64,000 nucleotides of DNA from Gigaspora rosea (GCA_003550325.1 QKWP01000840.1:1-64000); one strand, 5' to 3'. Positions 51,100-63,349 are shown, counted from the first letter of the stretch. A program made the numbers and translations. Notes: generated from the sequence alone by a model not told the origin.

Positions 51100-52254
51100 A
51101 AAAGTATGGTGATTTGGAGAAGTTGGTAAGTTGTTACCCCCAAGTAGCAGGTTTAGGGTTCAAATCTCACTGACGACGCTTTGAAAATAATAGACCTGTG
51201 TTCCGGTAACTGTTTCCTGTTGATCAGTTGGGTACATTACCTGTAGTCCTTGGTTACCATCTCGAATGGAAGCTTTCGGGCAAAGTTGTATCTTGTGACA
51301 CAAACAAATCCAAGGAACTGGGGAAACAAAACCTATTTGGCAAGACCTGAGTAAGGAGGTAGATCTTTGATAGTGCTACCAAAACTGGAATATTGGACCA
51401 GAGCCGAAGTACCGGATGTCGACCTTAAGAACAAAACCTACCAACCTGGCCGCCAGATCGGGTACCAGAGGAAAAGGACCTATGTTATAGAAGTAGGTAC
51501 CAGGGGGGGAAAAACCATGATGGCACCTAATGCCGGGTAGATCAATTCTTCCGGGCCAACTGGATTGGAAGTCTGAGAAAACCGGTGAAGGACCGGTAGG
51601 AAAGTGATGGTGAGTACCGGGGTTGGAGCGAACCTTACAAGGGCAGAAGTAGGTATTGGTAAGAGGACAGGTATTACTGTCTTGCAAGTGTTGGCCTCGG
51701 TCATAGCGATAAGTACCAAAGTGTAGGTGAATACCTGATATGGGACAGGTACCGCTCTACCAAGTCTCCTGTTGAGGATAACAGGACTGGGAATACCCAG
51801 CTGAGTCCTAAGGCAATGGATAAGTATCCAGAACTTGCTGACTGACTTATGTAATGGGCCTGTTCTGGTGAAACAAGATGGGTTGGCAGGCAGAACATGG
51901 ATCAGAGGGCTTAAATAGGCAATTCTCGTAGTTGGGTTGCAGGTATGGTAGCTAGTGTAGAACCCTTGGCCGGACCATTTAAATTAGACACCAAAAGTGT
52001 ACGTGTGGCTAGATGTATTCTCGTCTAGGATCAGAGGGTTTAAATAGGCAATTCCTGTAGTTGGGTTGCAGGTATGGCAGCTAGTGTGGAACCCTTGGGC
52101 GGACCACTTAAATTAGACGCCAAAAGTGTACGTGTGGCTAGATGTATCCTCATCTATGTAACAAATGCCGGTATTTCTCTTAGTGGATACCGACAGCCCT
52201 AATATCTTGAATAAAATTTCTAAGTTTCAAGACAGGCACTTTAAAAAAAAAAAA
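51100..52254 (+). mobile_element. tRNA-headed poly(A) retroposon, plus-strand copy
   Basis: The exact 16-bp repeat AAATTTAAAAATTTTG flanks the element (51084-51099 and 52255-52270). The 5' part has GAGAAGTTGGTAAGTTG then GGGTTCAAATCTC, like tRNA A and B boxes of a pol III promoter. It ends with a run of about 15 A. The 3' part is a tandem duplication of a ~129-bp module (51898-52026 and 52027-52156) with AGACACCAAAAGTGTACGTG. There are no open frames shared with the copy at 29683-31004. GC content is clearly higher than the surroundings, so the copy is younger than its setting. Confidence 0.8.
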
Positions 52255-52313
52255 AAATTTAAAAATTTTGTTTATTTTATAAATCAAAATTGGTAATATA
52301 ACTAGAAAAAATG

Positions 52314-52632
52314 TGTTTGTCACTAGCGATGACAATCACCAGAGCATAATTGACCAATTATATTGTATAACATTATGATCAAAACAAAAACAAAGCGTCA
52401 AAACTTACTATCGTTAGAGTCAGGGTTAGAACTATATATAGAGTTCGAGTAAAGGTTAGTATATAGTGAAATTTTGCAAGAAATTTTTTTTTGTATAAAA
52501 AAAAGTAGGTTTATAGACAAAATTTTAAGTTGGAAGTGATTATTCAAAAAAATCCAAGTTTTTGCATTTTCACGTTATACATAATCCTTTGATCTAATTG
52601 ATCGATTACACTCCAGTGACTGTCACTGCCAG
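52314..52632. mobile_element. Word-repeat foldback element, TTAGGG-like core, copy 7
   Basis: The ends GTTTGTCACTAGCGATGAC and the inverse CCAGTGACTGTCACTGCC repeat the word GTCACT. The interior has AGAGTCAGGGTTAGAACTA and the shared core AAATTTTGCAAGAAATTTTT. A Tourist-like MITE begins directly after it. Confidence 0.65.
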
Positions 52633-52634
52633 TA

Positions 52635-52789
52635 AGGGGAGTAACAAAAATCAGGTGATTTTTTAGGGGAGGGAGGGGGGTAAAAAAAGTTGAAATTATA
52701 TATAAGAACCTGACTATTTATATATTGAGGAAGAGGAAGGGGGGTAGGCCTCTGATAAAAAATAATCAGGTGATTAATGACACTGCCCT
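52635..52789 (-). mobile_element. Tourist-like MITE, copy 4
   Basis: Nearly identical to copy 2 at 34590-34742 in the same orientation, bounded by TAA. Confidence 0.75.
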
Positions 52790-53095
52790 AACAAATAGAT
52801 TCATTCATATAACTAAACATATTTTCATTAACTATATTTTCAGAATAGAAATCTTTATATACTAGGTTGGCTTCATAAATTTATTAAGCCCATTAGCTAT
52901 ATAATACTAGAAAAATAGAAACTATTTAGGGTCCGAAGAACCAAATATAAGCCAATAGGCATCAGTTGAATTGTTTTGATTGTTGTTTTTTTACGTTACA
53001 CCTGATATAGCCAATCAAAATTCGTAATTTGCAGATATATACACAATCAGTCACGATGATTCTACTATAATGTCCTTCGGACAATAAATTAGCTA

Positions 53096-54140
53096 CTTTA
53101 AAAACTTTAACTTAATTCACCAAATTTACTATTTAACAATTTTTTAAAATATATAGTTACTATTTTTTGGGTTCTTTGGTTATTTTATAAATCAAAATTG
53201 CAATATTGTCTTTATGTTTATATTAATTTTAAACTTAAAATTAATTAAAATAAATAAAATTATTATACTTTAATAATAAATTATAGTACTTATTTTTTTA
53301 AAAAATTCTTGTTTTTTATCTTTAGAATTATAGGCTTTTTATCTACATTTTTATATTTTCGTTTAATAATCAAGTCCTGTAAAATATCTGTTAATCTATA
53401 CTGTTTTAAAAATAATACCAAAGCCTCCTTTAGCAAGATACTTTATATTTGTAAATTTATTCAAGAGTATTTATTCAATGATGTCTTTAAATATTGATGC
53501 ATTAAGTTGTATATATTAAATTAATTGATTAATGTCATGGTTGTTACTTGTTCTAATACAAAATTCTTTAATATTAATAATTAAAAAATAAAAATTTAAT
53601 AATAATTAAGAGCTACAACTATTGATATTTCTGATTTGCAGTAAAAAAACATGCAATCGAAACTATATACTTCTTTAAATGTAAATCGTTAATTTAAGCT
53701 TTTTGTACTTTTTATAACAAATAATATTTAGTCAAATTAATTTTTATATAAAGTATAATATAAAAGTTAAATAATTTAGAGATAGCACTGCATAAAATCT
53801 TTAGGTTTTGGTTAATATATGAAATATGCTTTGTGGGTTTACAGAAGAGGATAAGCTTTCAAAAAAAGTATTTAAAGTATATAAAAAAAATTAGAGCACT
53901 TGGAACTAGTATTTAAATTCAGTATTCTTATACTGGTAGTTCTTAATGAACATTTGAGTTTTTTTAAGAACTTTGATATTTAGAAAAGGTTCTCTTATTT
54001 GAGAACATTTTATTTTTATCAAATGTTTTTAATAAGAACATTTATAAAATTTTTATGTTCTAAATTTACTTTTGAGAACAATAAATTATATAAAAGGTTC
54101 ATTAATTTGATAATGTAATTTGATTGTAACAAATTTTGTG
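53096..54140. other. AT-rich stretch, nothing recognised
   Basis: Plain AT-rich sequence with a GAACATTT/AAATGTTC word repeated near 53940-54090. No gene or defined element is supported. Confidence 0.4.
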
Positions 54141-54142
<2 letters not shown>

Positions 54143-54172
<30 letters not shown>

Positions 54173-54173
54173 C
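54143..54173 (+). repeat. Microsatellite (TA)n
   Basis: About fifteen TA units in a row. Confidence 0.9.
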
Positions 54174-54266
54174 TATGTATAGCACATATGTTTAAAGTTG
54201 TACAATATAGATAACAAATAAATATTTAAGAAAATAGCTTTTAAAGATTTTCAAAATAAATAGTTA

Positions 54267-54792
54267 TTAAGGGTAGAGGGTACGTAGATTATTTTTATAT
54301 AGTTTTTATATGGTATTTTAAAATTTTCATATAAAATTGATATATGCTACTAATAAAACTTTTTTAATTTAAAACTAATTTTTATTAAAATTTTACAAAA
54401 TATAAATAAAACAATTTATCTATTATAGTAAAATTTTGAACTATTATTATATTTTAAAAAAATATACTTGTATATATCATAAAGTTTTTTTTGGGTTGGC
54501 CAAAATTTTTCTGGGTTGCACAAAATTGCTAATGCTGATCAGTTAATTTACGTAAATTTATAAGTTAGCTTTATTACTAAATTTTAATACCCAATCTTTA
54601 AAATGTCATATCTTACTGAGTTTTTAATCAATTTTAATAATTTTACTATTATTAGAATTAGAAAAACCTGCTCTACAAACTTAGCTTAAAATATGATTAG
54701 TTTATTTATTATAATTTTTTATAAAATTAAATATAAAAAAAATTTACCATTAAGTTTATATATAATTTTAAAATAGTACCCTCTACCCTTAA
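54267..54792. mobile_element. TTAA-flanked MITE, copy 2
   Basis: Same ends and interior as 12906-13430, in the same orientation. Internal phrases GGGTTGGCCAAAATTTT and GAAAAACCTGCTCTACAAAC are kept. Length 526 bp. The two copies are similar enough to suggest recent movement or slow decay. Confidence 0.8.
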
Positions 54793-54999
54793 TTACATTA
54801 GCAAATTTTAGAGCTAATATATGTCAATAGTAATCATCTAAATTACAATTGATATGCAATATTCCTACCAAGTATTATTATTATTGATTATTAACAATAT
54901 ACTGTATAACAAAAATTCATTAGATTTTTCAAAATTTGACAGACATTTTCTCAATAAATACTAATCAAAATCAGCTCAAATTTTTATTGTGAATAATAT

Positions 55000-55745
55000 A
55001 TTTATTCTCCGGTTCTTATTTATACTTCTATACTATTTTTTTTCGATTATTGCCCAGATTTCAGATTCAGGCTGATCCAGAATTTTCATAATTCTTTTTG
55101 ATTATATATTTTTTTTTTTTACTTTTTTTTATAATATACGAGTTTTTTAAACTATTAGTTACAAACAAAGAGTAAAAGTTACTGGCTAAAAAAAAAAAAA
55201 GAAATTAAAAGAAAAATAGAGAGAGAAAAGAAAGAAAAAAAAATCGAACAATGATTGTGATTTGTAGTAAGCTAAACTTTATAAAATACGCAACTTTAGT
55301 TTAAAGAAATAGTATAGAAGTATAATAAGAACCTGAGAATAAATCAGTTATTATCTGCAAAATGGACATAACCAAAAGTCAATCCCAGATCAGATGATTG
55401 AATAATGACGAAATGGCACACTGTCTGCGAAGCAGCCAGTAGCCTTCCATCATTATTTGATTATCTGATCTGGAATTGATTTTTGGTTATTGCTCACTTC
55501 ATAGACAACAACATATACTTATTCAACTATAATATATTAAAATATTAGCCAATTAGAATCAATGGTTTTCGAGAATCATTTGTAAACAATAATTAATTTT
55601 TAAAAAATTAACTATTGCTTACTAGTAAATTTTTGAGAATCATTAATCAAATTGGCTGAAATTTTAACATATTATATAGCTAAATAAATATATTATTTGT
55701 AGCAAAAATTTGAGCTAGTTATCAAAAAATATTTGCAAAAGTTTA
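55000..55745. repeat. Series of nested hairpins
   Basis: GGTTCTTATTTATACTTC near 55012 pairs with GAAGTATAATAAGAACC-like text near 55320. AATCCCAGATCAGATGATTG near 55381 pairs with inverse text near 55465. TTAGCCAATTAGAATCAATG near 55545 pairs with inverse text near 55640. They look like adjacent foldback elements or one composite. No gene is seen. Confidence 0.55.
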
Positions 55746-56720
55746 AAAAAATATGATAAATTTTATAAAAATCATTAGTAATTGAAAGTGATTATAATTG
55801 TTATATATCAATAATTATTATTGATATATATTGATATATAGCTATTAATCGATATATATTGATAATATTTAATTATCGATAATATATATTGATTAACTGC
55901 TATATATTAATATATATTTATTAAAAAATTTTGCTAATATATGCAATGTGTTTTTTATATAGAGAGTATCATTATTGTATAAACTTAATATAATGATAAT
56001 TTGGGTCAAATAATATGCTAATACTAAGCAAGTAAAAAAAATACAAAATATTTGTTAGCATGAAGTTTAAATAGTTAAATAACAAAGTAATTGGATTTTA
56101 ATTTATCATATTAACCAATAGTAGCATTAGTAAAATATCATAAAAAGGCTTGTTTTATTATAAGCAAATATAAAAAACACTTGAAGTTTTAATAAAATTA
56201 TTAGAAATTGAATTATACAATACATTGTGCTATATTAAAAAAAAATATGAAGAACTATATATAAAGTTTAAAAAATTATTAATAGATAAGTACAAACTTA
56301 GTATATAAATTGTAAATATAGAATATTGTAATATAGTAACTTTTAAACAAGAAACTATATCACTTGACTTAATGTGTAAAAGAGTAAGAAATGTATATAA
56401 TATAAAAAGAAATCAACAACAAAAAAATAAATCCAAGATTAATAACACTAAGAAAAGAATATGTCAACAAAGAATAAAAGAGAATAATAATTCAACCAAA
56501 TAATTAAATAACCAAGAAAATAAAGGTTCTTTATACGATGGATAAAGGATCAAAGAATATAAAGGCGATGGCTTTATATTTTATAGGATAATATCAGTTT
56601 ATTAAATATATGATTTTTAAGTACAAATATTTTTATAAAGGAGAAGAATTAAAGGACAGAACCTGCTTTGCCTTGGAAGAAAAGGCCGGGTTTATATATC
56701 TGTAAAAACTTAGGATTTTC
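55746..56720. other. AT-rich stretch, nothing recognised
   Basis: Contains TATATATTGATAATATT-like inverse words near 55800-55920. No coding region is supported. Confidence 0.4.
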
Positions 56721-56725
56721 TTTAT

Positions 56726-56870
56726 AACGAGATATAGCAACGAGATATAATAATGAGTTATGATAATGAGTTATGATAACGAGATATAATAACAAGTTAT
56801 AATAACAAGTTATAATAATGAGTTATATAACGAGTTATAATAACGAGTTATTAATGAAAATAACTCCTTT
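56726..56870 (+). repeat. Minisatellite of ~12-15-bp AACGAGATATAAT units
   Basis: Words AACGAGATATAAT, AATGAGTTATGAT and AACAAGTTATAAT repeat about ten times with small changes. Confidence 0.75.
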
Positions 56871-57057
56871 TTGAGAACGAAGAAAAGTTTTCCTAATAAA
56901 ATTAATACTACAGATTTGATTATTTCGATAAAATTTATACTATTCTTAATATTTCTATGATATTTTCCTAATACTAATATTTTAAAATTATACTAAAATT
57001 ATACAAATATAACAATATGAACATTCTTTAAAAATTAATGTTCAATATATTTAATCT

Positions 57058-57662
57058 ATCCCTTAAACCGTCCTGGTTTAGCGGACAAATTTGTCTGCAA
57101 AATAATTCAAAGAAAAGTAAATCAGGTAAAATTTTTTTTATTAAAATACTAACTAAAAATGGACTAGAGTAACTTCTGTAAACACAAAGCGTACAACAAT
57201 TACAATTTCACATCATTGCGCATGCAATGTGACACAAGTAAAGATCGCAAACCAAAATTATGCAAAATAATTTGCGTTTTTGTTAAGTAATATTTTATTG
57301 GGTTAAAGCTTCTCAATCATTCTGATAATTCGGCTATGAATTGTATAGACATGGATAAAATATCATCGTATGAAATGCTGGTACATATTCATAATAAAAT
57401 TTTTTTTGAATTTTTTTTTCTTTTTTTTTTAATAGTTAATTAATAGTGATTATAGGCAATCGTCACACTATTAACACGTATATACTATGTCATATACCAC
57501 TATCACATGATAAAAGATCACAAGTTGATCTGCAAATTGGCATACTTTAATTCCAGCTTAGAAAAGAGGGTACAGTTGCTTAGAAAAATCAAGCACAGTC
57601 ATACAAAATCAAAAAAAAATGATTTTAGTGGGCAAATTTGCCCGCTGGATGGTTTAAGAGAT
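57058..57662. mobile_element. TA-flanked element C
   Basis: The ends TATCCCTTAAACCGTCC and the inverse GGTTTAAGAGATA are bounded by TA. Subterminal palindromes GACAAATTTGTC and GGGCAAATTTGCCC flank the ~500-bp interior. Same family as elements A and B, with unrelated interior text. Confidence 0.7.
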
Positions 57663-57849
57663 AACAAATACTAAAAAGTTTTTAAGAACAATAAAGTTTT
57701 AAATTATGCTCTTTTGAGAACATAGTTTTAGATTTAAATTTTTTTTTCAAGTTAAAGTGCCCACTTTGGGGATGAGCTTTTATGAGATATATCAAACTCC
57801 AGTATTCTATATGGAGAGACATCTAATATTTGTACATTAACGAGAATAC

Positions 57850-58560
57850 AACTAGTCTAGTACTAGCCTCATCTGCAACTTTTGGTTGCCTATTTAAATA
57901 GCCACCCAAAAGTTCTACACTAGCTACCATATCTGCAACTCACATACTGGCATTGCCTATTTAAATCTTTTGATTCCTGCCTCCTGCCAGTCCATTTTGT
58001 ATTACCGAAACCTTGTTTTGGATATTAACCATACCCTTTAGAACTATTTTGTTCTTAGTAGGAGACTTGGTAGAGTGGTTCTTGTCCTACTTAAATATCA
58101 CCTATACTTCAGTAACTTACGTATTCACCGAAGTTTACAATTGCAGTTAGGTGTTATCTTGAACTACTACTGTTACTTACTTTTGTCCTTGTGAAGTTCA
58201 CCTGATCTAGTACCTTCTTTTTTCTCTTTTAGTTTCTTTCCTCTAGAAGCTTTCTTTTATTTGGTTACAGGTCTTACTTCCAATTTAATGACCCAAAAGG
58301 GTTGGTCTGCCATTGGTGAACTCAATAGTCTCCCTCTTTTAGTATATACTTTTAAATCACATGACCTTTTCCTCTGGTAGAACTCCAGTAGTCCAGTTGG
58401 TAGAGTCTACTACTAGTCTACTATAAACCTTCAAAGAATCTTACATTTGCTTCCGGTTAGTCCATTACTAGTTAGTTCCTATCTAATTCCTGTTCAATAA
58501 GGTTGTTAATAAAGTATTTCAAAGATTAATAAAACATATAACCTACTTCTAGAGTGCTCA
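57850..58560 (-). mobile_element. Degraded tRNA-headed retroposon, inverted copy
   Basis: The phrases TTGCCTATTTAAATAG, AAAAGTTCTACACTAGCTAC and TTGCCTATTTAAATCTTTTG are the inverse of the 3' module at 51898-52156. The rest is diverged, and the tail was not identified. Confidence 0.5.
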
Positions 58561-58699
58561 CAGAGTAGGCTATATGTCTTATTATTGACTAGAGTGTAAC
58601 TACTATTCAAGCAAAATTAAAAGTCCAGCTATCTCTTGCCAAGTATGGTTTTGTTATAGAACAGGTTTTTAAATTCTAAACGCTAGAAAATTCTAAGTA

Positions 58700-58838
58700 T
58701 TTTTATTACTTTATTGTTTTAGTACTTTATTGTTTTATTACTTTATTACATTATTGGATTATAGTTTTTTTATTGGTTTATAGTTTTATTGTTTTATTAC
58801 TTTATTTTATTGTTTTATTGTTTTATTGTTTTATTACT
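58700..58838 (+). repeat. Low-complexity TTTATTG/TTTATTAC repeat
   Basis: Units of TTTATTGTTTTATTAC and shorter forms repeat for about 140 bp. Confidence 0.8.
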
Positions 58839-58839
58839 T

Positions 58840-59155
58840 TTCAAAAGATATATAAACTCTAGTTTTTCCACCTTCTTGCATACTAGACTCAGATTTTCTC
58901 CTTCTCCTTTTAACGCATAAAAATAGTTATATCTCTCAAATATTATTATCTAAATAAATAAAATATATCTTTGCTCAATAAATATGCTCTTGTTATTTAA
59001 TAAATATATACTGAACTGCTCTAGTGAAGTAATTTTCTACTTTCATACTACTTCATATCTTCTCTGACCCTTATAAGATCCCTGTTGCTGTGTACTGTAT
59101 TGCAAGTACTATATTAAAGGCTATAGTTACTCGTAACATTTTGGTGCCTTTTGGC
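58840..59155 (+). other. Probable 5' LTR end and leader of retrotransposon
   Basis: A TATA box (GATATATAAACTC, about 58848) is followed ~290 bp later by CTCGTAACATTTTGGTGCC at 59130-59148. An LTR ending in CA followed by a TTGGTGCC-type primer site is typical of Ty3/gypsy elements. The LTR start and a second LTR were not found, so the boundaries are inferred. Confidence 0.4.
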
Positions 59156-60695
59156 AGAAACATTTAAAACAGTCAAAACATTAGGATCTCTCTTACAAGG
59201 ATATCTCTTGATTACCTTTCCTCTTTCTCTTTTGGATCCTAATTAAGTCATTGCTGATTTACTTTGACAATTCACTCGATATACTCTTGCCCCTACTCTA
59301 TTAGCAGATTTTTTAGCAAATATCTTTGATCACCATATTGAAGGCCTTACTACTTTTACTCCTCTACTTGGCTGTATTATTGATACTCTTGATTACTTCT
59401 CTTCTATAATTCAAACTACTACTGACGATCTTGAATTTAGTCTTACACCTACCTTTCGACCTATACGTACCCTACAATTAGAAGATTTAGATAACCAAGC
59501 AGGACTCTCCTATTTTACTTGCTCTCCTACATTAGAACCTTACGACGAAAATACTCCTCAAATACTTTTTTCTTTTACACTTGTACTCCTAACCTCTCCT
59601 CTTAGTGAAATTCCTTTAGATAATCACTTTTCTCACCAATATATCTCTCTTCCAAATCGAGCTGCTTGATTTATTCAAAACATCAACTCTATTACATATT
59701 TTCAACATACACTTCAATCTACAACTACTTCCCAAATTTCAGTAGTTGCTGAATACTACTCTGAACCTAATTTAATAGTTGATACTACCCCTTTATACAC
59801 TCTCTTCAATGTCAAACCTTTACTCCTCAACTAGAAATTGTTCAGCCCCAAATTGTTGGAGCTTACCCAAACCTACTAATTGTTAAACAAAGAAACTCAC
59901 AATGAAGAAATAAATTTAGCAAAAGAAAATTTAGAAGAAGTAAATTTAGATGAAATCTTAGATGACCTAGCAAAAATAAAAAAGGAAATAATTATCAAAA
60001 AGAATCAAGAAGAAGTACACTTAGAACCTGAATCAGAAGAAACTATAAAAAACGAAGAACCAAAACTTGAAAAAAATATGATCAATGACGCTTTAAATGC
60101 TGCTGCCAATACTATGATTGCTCTTGCTAATGCTCTTGGAGATGGTGGTAAAAATCTCTAATTAAAATTGATTTCTATCGTAGTAATAAAACTTAGAATC
60201 CTGTTATCTGGGTCAAAGAATTTGAAAGAGCTGCTAAAGCTAATTATTGGAGCCCTGTCCGATAGTTGGAATTGGCCGCTATCTATATGAAGAACAACAT
60301 CTAGAAATGGTTTTTTAGCTTTGCGAATGCTTCTACACATTTTCATCATATCCAGCATGGTCAAGATGTCGATGGTAATAGAGTTCACAGTTTTACACAT
60401 CTGTTTAAAGAAAAATTAAGTACTACAAAACAAAAAGCTATCTAGCAAAAACACTTTTTGAAATTAAACAAGGCACAGATACTATTAATACCTATGTTAG
60501 TCACTTCAAGCAACTAAAGAGACAAGTAGACCCTTTTAATGCTTTTCCTAATGATACAATTTTTTATTTAGGGACTACGATCTAAATATACTATGAATGT
60601 TCAAGCTGCTGAACATGCTAACTTGGCTGCTGCTATTGCTAAAGCACGTAAATGGAAAACCGGTCGAATAATGATCTCTGATCACAATACCAATA

Positions 60696-60848
60696 AGGGC
60701 AGTATCATTAATCACCTAATTATTTTTTATCAGAGACCTACCCCCTCCCTCTTCCTTAATATATATATAGTTAGGTTCTTATATATAATTTCAACTTTTT
60801 TTACCATCTTCCTCCCCTAAAAAATCACCTGATTTTTGGCACTCCCCT
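60696..60848 (+). mobile_element. Tourist-like MITE, copy 5, inside gag
   Basis: Starts GGGCAGTATCATTAATCACC and ends TTTTTGGCACTCCCC, bounded by TAA on both sides. If the insert and one TAA are discounted, the gag reading frame on both sides joins without a break. Confidence 0.8.
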
Positions 60849-61304
60849 AATACTAACCAAGCGATTGAACATCTTATAAAGCAAATTGCTAAACTCAGTA
60901 TTAATCTTGCTAAAAAACAATCTACTTCTTCTGCGACTCCTGCCTATTATACTAATTAAAGTAAGGATCGAACCAACCTAATGCGGAAAATGTCACTTGT
61001 TATTATTGTGATCAAAAAGAATATTTATCCAGAATTGTAATACTCAATACCAGGACAATAAAGAGATTACAAAAGGATACCAATCTCGTGGTAGAAGTAG
61101 TAATTACTTTTCTAGGAATAATCAAACCTATAACAGATCCAGATCCAGAAATTGAAGCCTGTTCAGAGATAGAAATTAAAATTGCTCTGGATATGACCGA
61201 TCTAGAAGCAGAAGTCAGTCCCATAATAGATACAGAGATAGCTGAAATTACTCTCTTCTAATCGATCCAGATCTCGAAATCAATCTTCTATTCTCTATTC
61301 TCAT

Positions 61305-61590
61305 TAGGGTTCCGCAATTTGATTTGATCTTCAAATATTTGAATCAAATATTTGATCAAATTCAAATTCAAATTTGACTATATTTGATTTGCTCAAATTC
61401 AAATATGGCCAAATTTGATTTGATTTGACAAATATTTGATTTGATTTGAAAATTACTATTAAAAATTCAAATTCAAATCAAATTCAAATTCAAATATTTG
61501 AATCAAATCAAATTCAAATCAGGATCAATTTGATTTGATCAAATTCAAATTGATCCAATATTTGATTTGATTTGAATTTGAAGATCCCTA
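61305..61590. mobile_element. hAT-like MITE made of TTTGATTTGAA words, inside gag-protease
   Basis: The exact 8-bp repeat ATTCTCAT flanks it (61297-61304 and 61591-61598). It starts TAGGGTTCCGC and ends GATCCCTA. The interior consists almost wholly of AATTTGA/TCAAATT words in both orientations, so the element can fold on itself. The 8-bp duplication and TAGGG end fit hAT transposons. The coding frames on both sides join across the duplication. Confidence 0.8.
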
Positions 61591-62540
61591 ATTCTCATGA
61601 TATTTATACTCTTAATACTTCCAATGACTATACCTATGAACAATTTGAAACTTTCTTGGTTAATGAATCTATTCGAACTACTCTTTCTAACTATTTAATT
61701 GAAGAATCCAAAACTACCCAGATTCAAACACCCACCTACACTACTCTTGTTAAATGTAATATCAAATTCAAAGGAAAGCCCTACCATGCTGTAATTGACA
61801 GTGGTACTGCTATTAGTATAATTTCACACCAAGTTGTGAAGGAACTTGGATTAAGGATTGAAGCCTCTTCATTCAGTTTTATTGTCTTAGCTACTGGATT
61901 CTCTGTTTGACCTCTAAGTATAATTAAAAATTTATCTATTGAAATTGAAGAAACTACTATTTCTTTAGATATTGAAATAATGAATGCTACCTCCTACTCA
62001 TTATTTTTGAATAATGACTGGTCACAAAAAGTGAATATCAGTTATAGTTGGAAAAACAAAGCCTATACTTTCAGGTGGAATAAAAAGAAAATTCATGTAC
62101 CTACCACTTATGAGCAAAAACAATCTTTGCCTGCCCAACCTACTATTAAGGATAAAAAGGAATTAGAAAAGTTTGAACAGGAATATCTTAGTCCAAAAGA
62201 AGTCTACATATTAGAAACAGAATCTGATAACTAGACAACTGTTACTTACAGATTCAGACCTAGCACCTCTTTTACTAAACAAAAATATGAACGCTACTAC
62301 TCTTACAATCATCTTTATGCTAGCTGTCCTAACAATGAATGTTATCGTTGCCATTGCTATGGACACCTTGCTGCATACTGCTTTAGACAAGCTCTTAAAT
62401 GAAATATCTGCAAAACATGCTTCTAACCTGACCACCTTTATAAGGACTGCTCTGATAATCTATGTTATCAGTATAAACAGTATGAACACATTGGAGCTAA
62501 CTGCTCCAAATGACCCAGATTCTTGAAAACTAAAAATATC

Positions 62541-63001
62541 CATATGGGCTGATTTATGAAATTGCCAATACCTTTTGATATACTAATCTATTTTTGAATA
62601 ATTTTATTACCAAAATGTTGGTCTCAATGAGACGGTTCTAATGAATCCAAAATCATCAAAATCCAATCACAGGATCCCAAGATAATTAAGATTTTGTATA
62701 ATTTTATATTAACTTTTACTATGTAGACAATCAATGTATGGATTGGTTTTCATATATGAAAACCAATCCATACGTTGATTGTCTACATAGTAAAACCAAT
62801 CCATACGTTGATTGTCTACATAGTAAAAGTTAATAGTAAAATTATACAAAGCTTAATTATCTTGGGATTCTGTGATTGGATTTTGATGATTTTGGATTCA
62901 TTAGAACCGTCTCATTGAGACCAACATTTTGGTAATAAAATTATTCAAAAATAGATTAGTATATCAAAAGTTATTGGCAATTCCATAAATCAGCCCATAT
63001 G
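62541..63001. mobile_element. Foldback element with CATATGGGCT ends
   Basis: Arms of about 215 bp are near-perfect inverses from CATATGGGCTGATTTATG to its complement. At the tip a 34-bp phrase (ACCAATCCATACGTTGATTG..) is tandemly duplicated on one side. It lies directly after the broken gag-protease. The terminal word is shared with the hairpin at 325-448. Confidence 0.8.
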
Positions 63002-63129
63002 CAAAGCAGTTGTCAATCTCAGAAAGTAATGCCCAACGCTAGGACACCGAAATATATATAGATAGGTCAGGTTAATTATAGAGTTACTAAAAAAGAAAAG
63101 ATTTGCAAAAAAAAACTTCAAAAATAAAG

Positions 63130-63175
63130 GGAAAGGGTCGTCTAAAGCCAGGTGTGTCAAATTGTAAAATTTAAT
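63130..63175 (+). repeat. Possible solo MULE end
   Basis: GGGTCGTCTAAAGCC here resembles the terminal word GGGTTGTCTAAAGCCGTG at 505-522, followed by GTGTGTCAAAT in place of GTCCAATCA. No partner end is seen before the window stops. Confidence 0.35.
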
Positions 63176-63349
63176 CTTTACGGATTAGCCGATCACTAGT
63201 CGAAATATTGCCACTCGTTATGACGAATGTTATAAGTTTTCAAGCCAAATGTATAACGATTTTTATTGCCTTTATTATGAGTCGAATGATTGCTGTTTGG
63301 TAGCAATCGCTACCACTTAGCAATCATTCGCCACTCTAAAAATCGGCAT

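Larger units (their letters stand above)
59222..62540 (+). pseudogene. LTR-retrotransposon gag-protease region, broken
   Basis: A chain of frames reads as one retroelement protein with several stops and frameshifts. The order is: a poorly conserved N-terminal part (to ~59870), an acidic segment (59880-60161), a gag domain (WVKEFERAAKANYW.. near 60205; about 60180-60690), a knuckle in which the His is replaced by Tyr (CYYCDQKEYLSRNC-like, near 61010-61050), an Arg/Ser-rich stretch, an aspartic protease with DSG at 61797-61805 and KELGLRI (61572-62234), and three more CCHC knuckles (62340-62504), the last with a Cys-to-Tyr change. Most stops are explained by C-to-T or G-to-A changes. Gag packages RNA and the protease matures the proteins. 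No reverse transcriptase or integrase is present before the hairpin at 62541. Two transposons (60696-60848, 61305-61590) interrupt it. Confidence 0.75.

Noticed and set aside
51376..51898. Minus-strand open frames of 65-103 residues
   Set aside because: Antisense to the tRNA-headed retroposon and absent from its other copy. The higher GC content of the element makes chance open frames more likely.
62287..62526. 79-residue hydrophobic frame that looks like a membrane protein
   Set aside because: It is a shifted frame over the CCHC knuckle array. The knuckle frame has C-x2-C-x4-H-x4-C patterns and is the real, broken coding frame.
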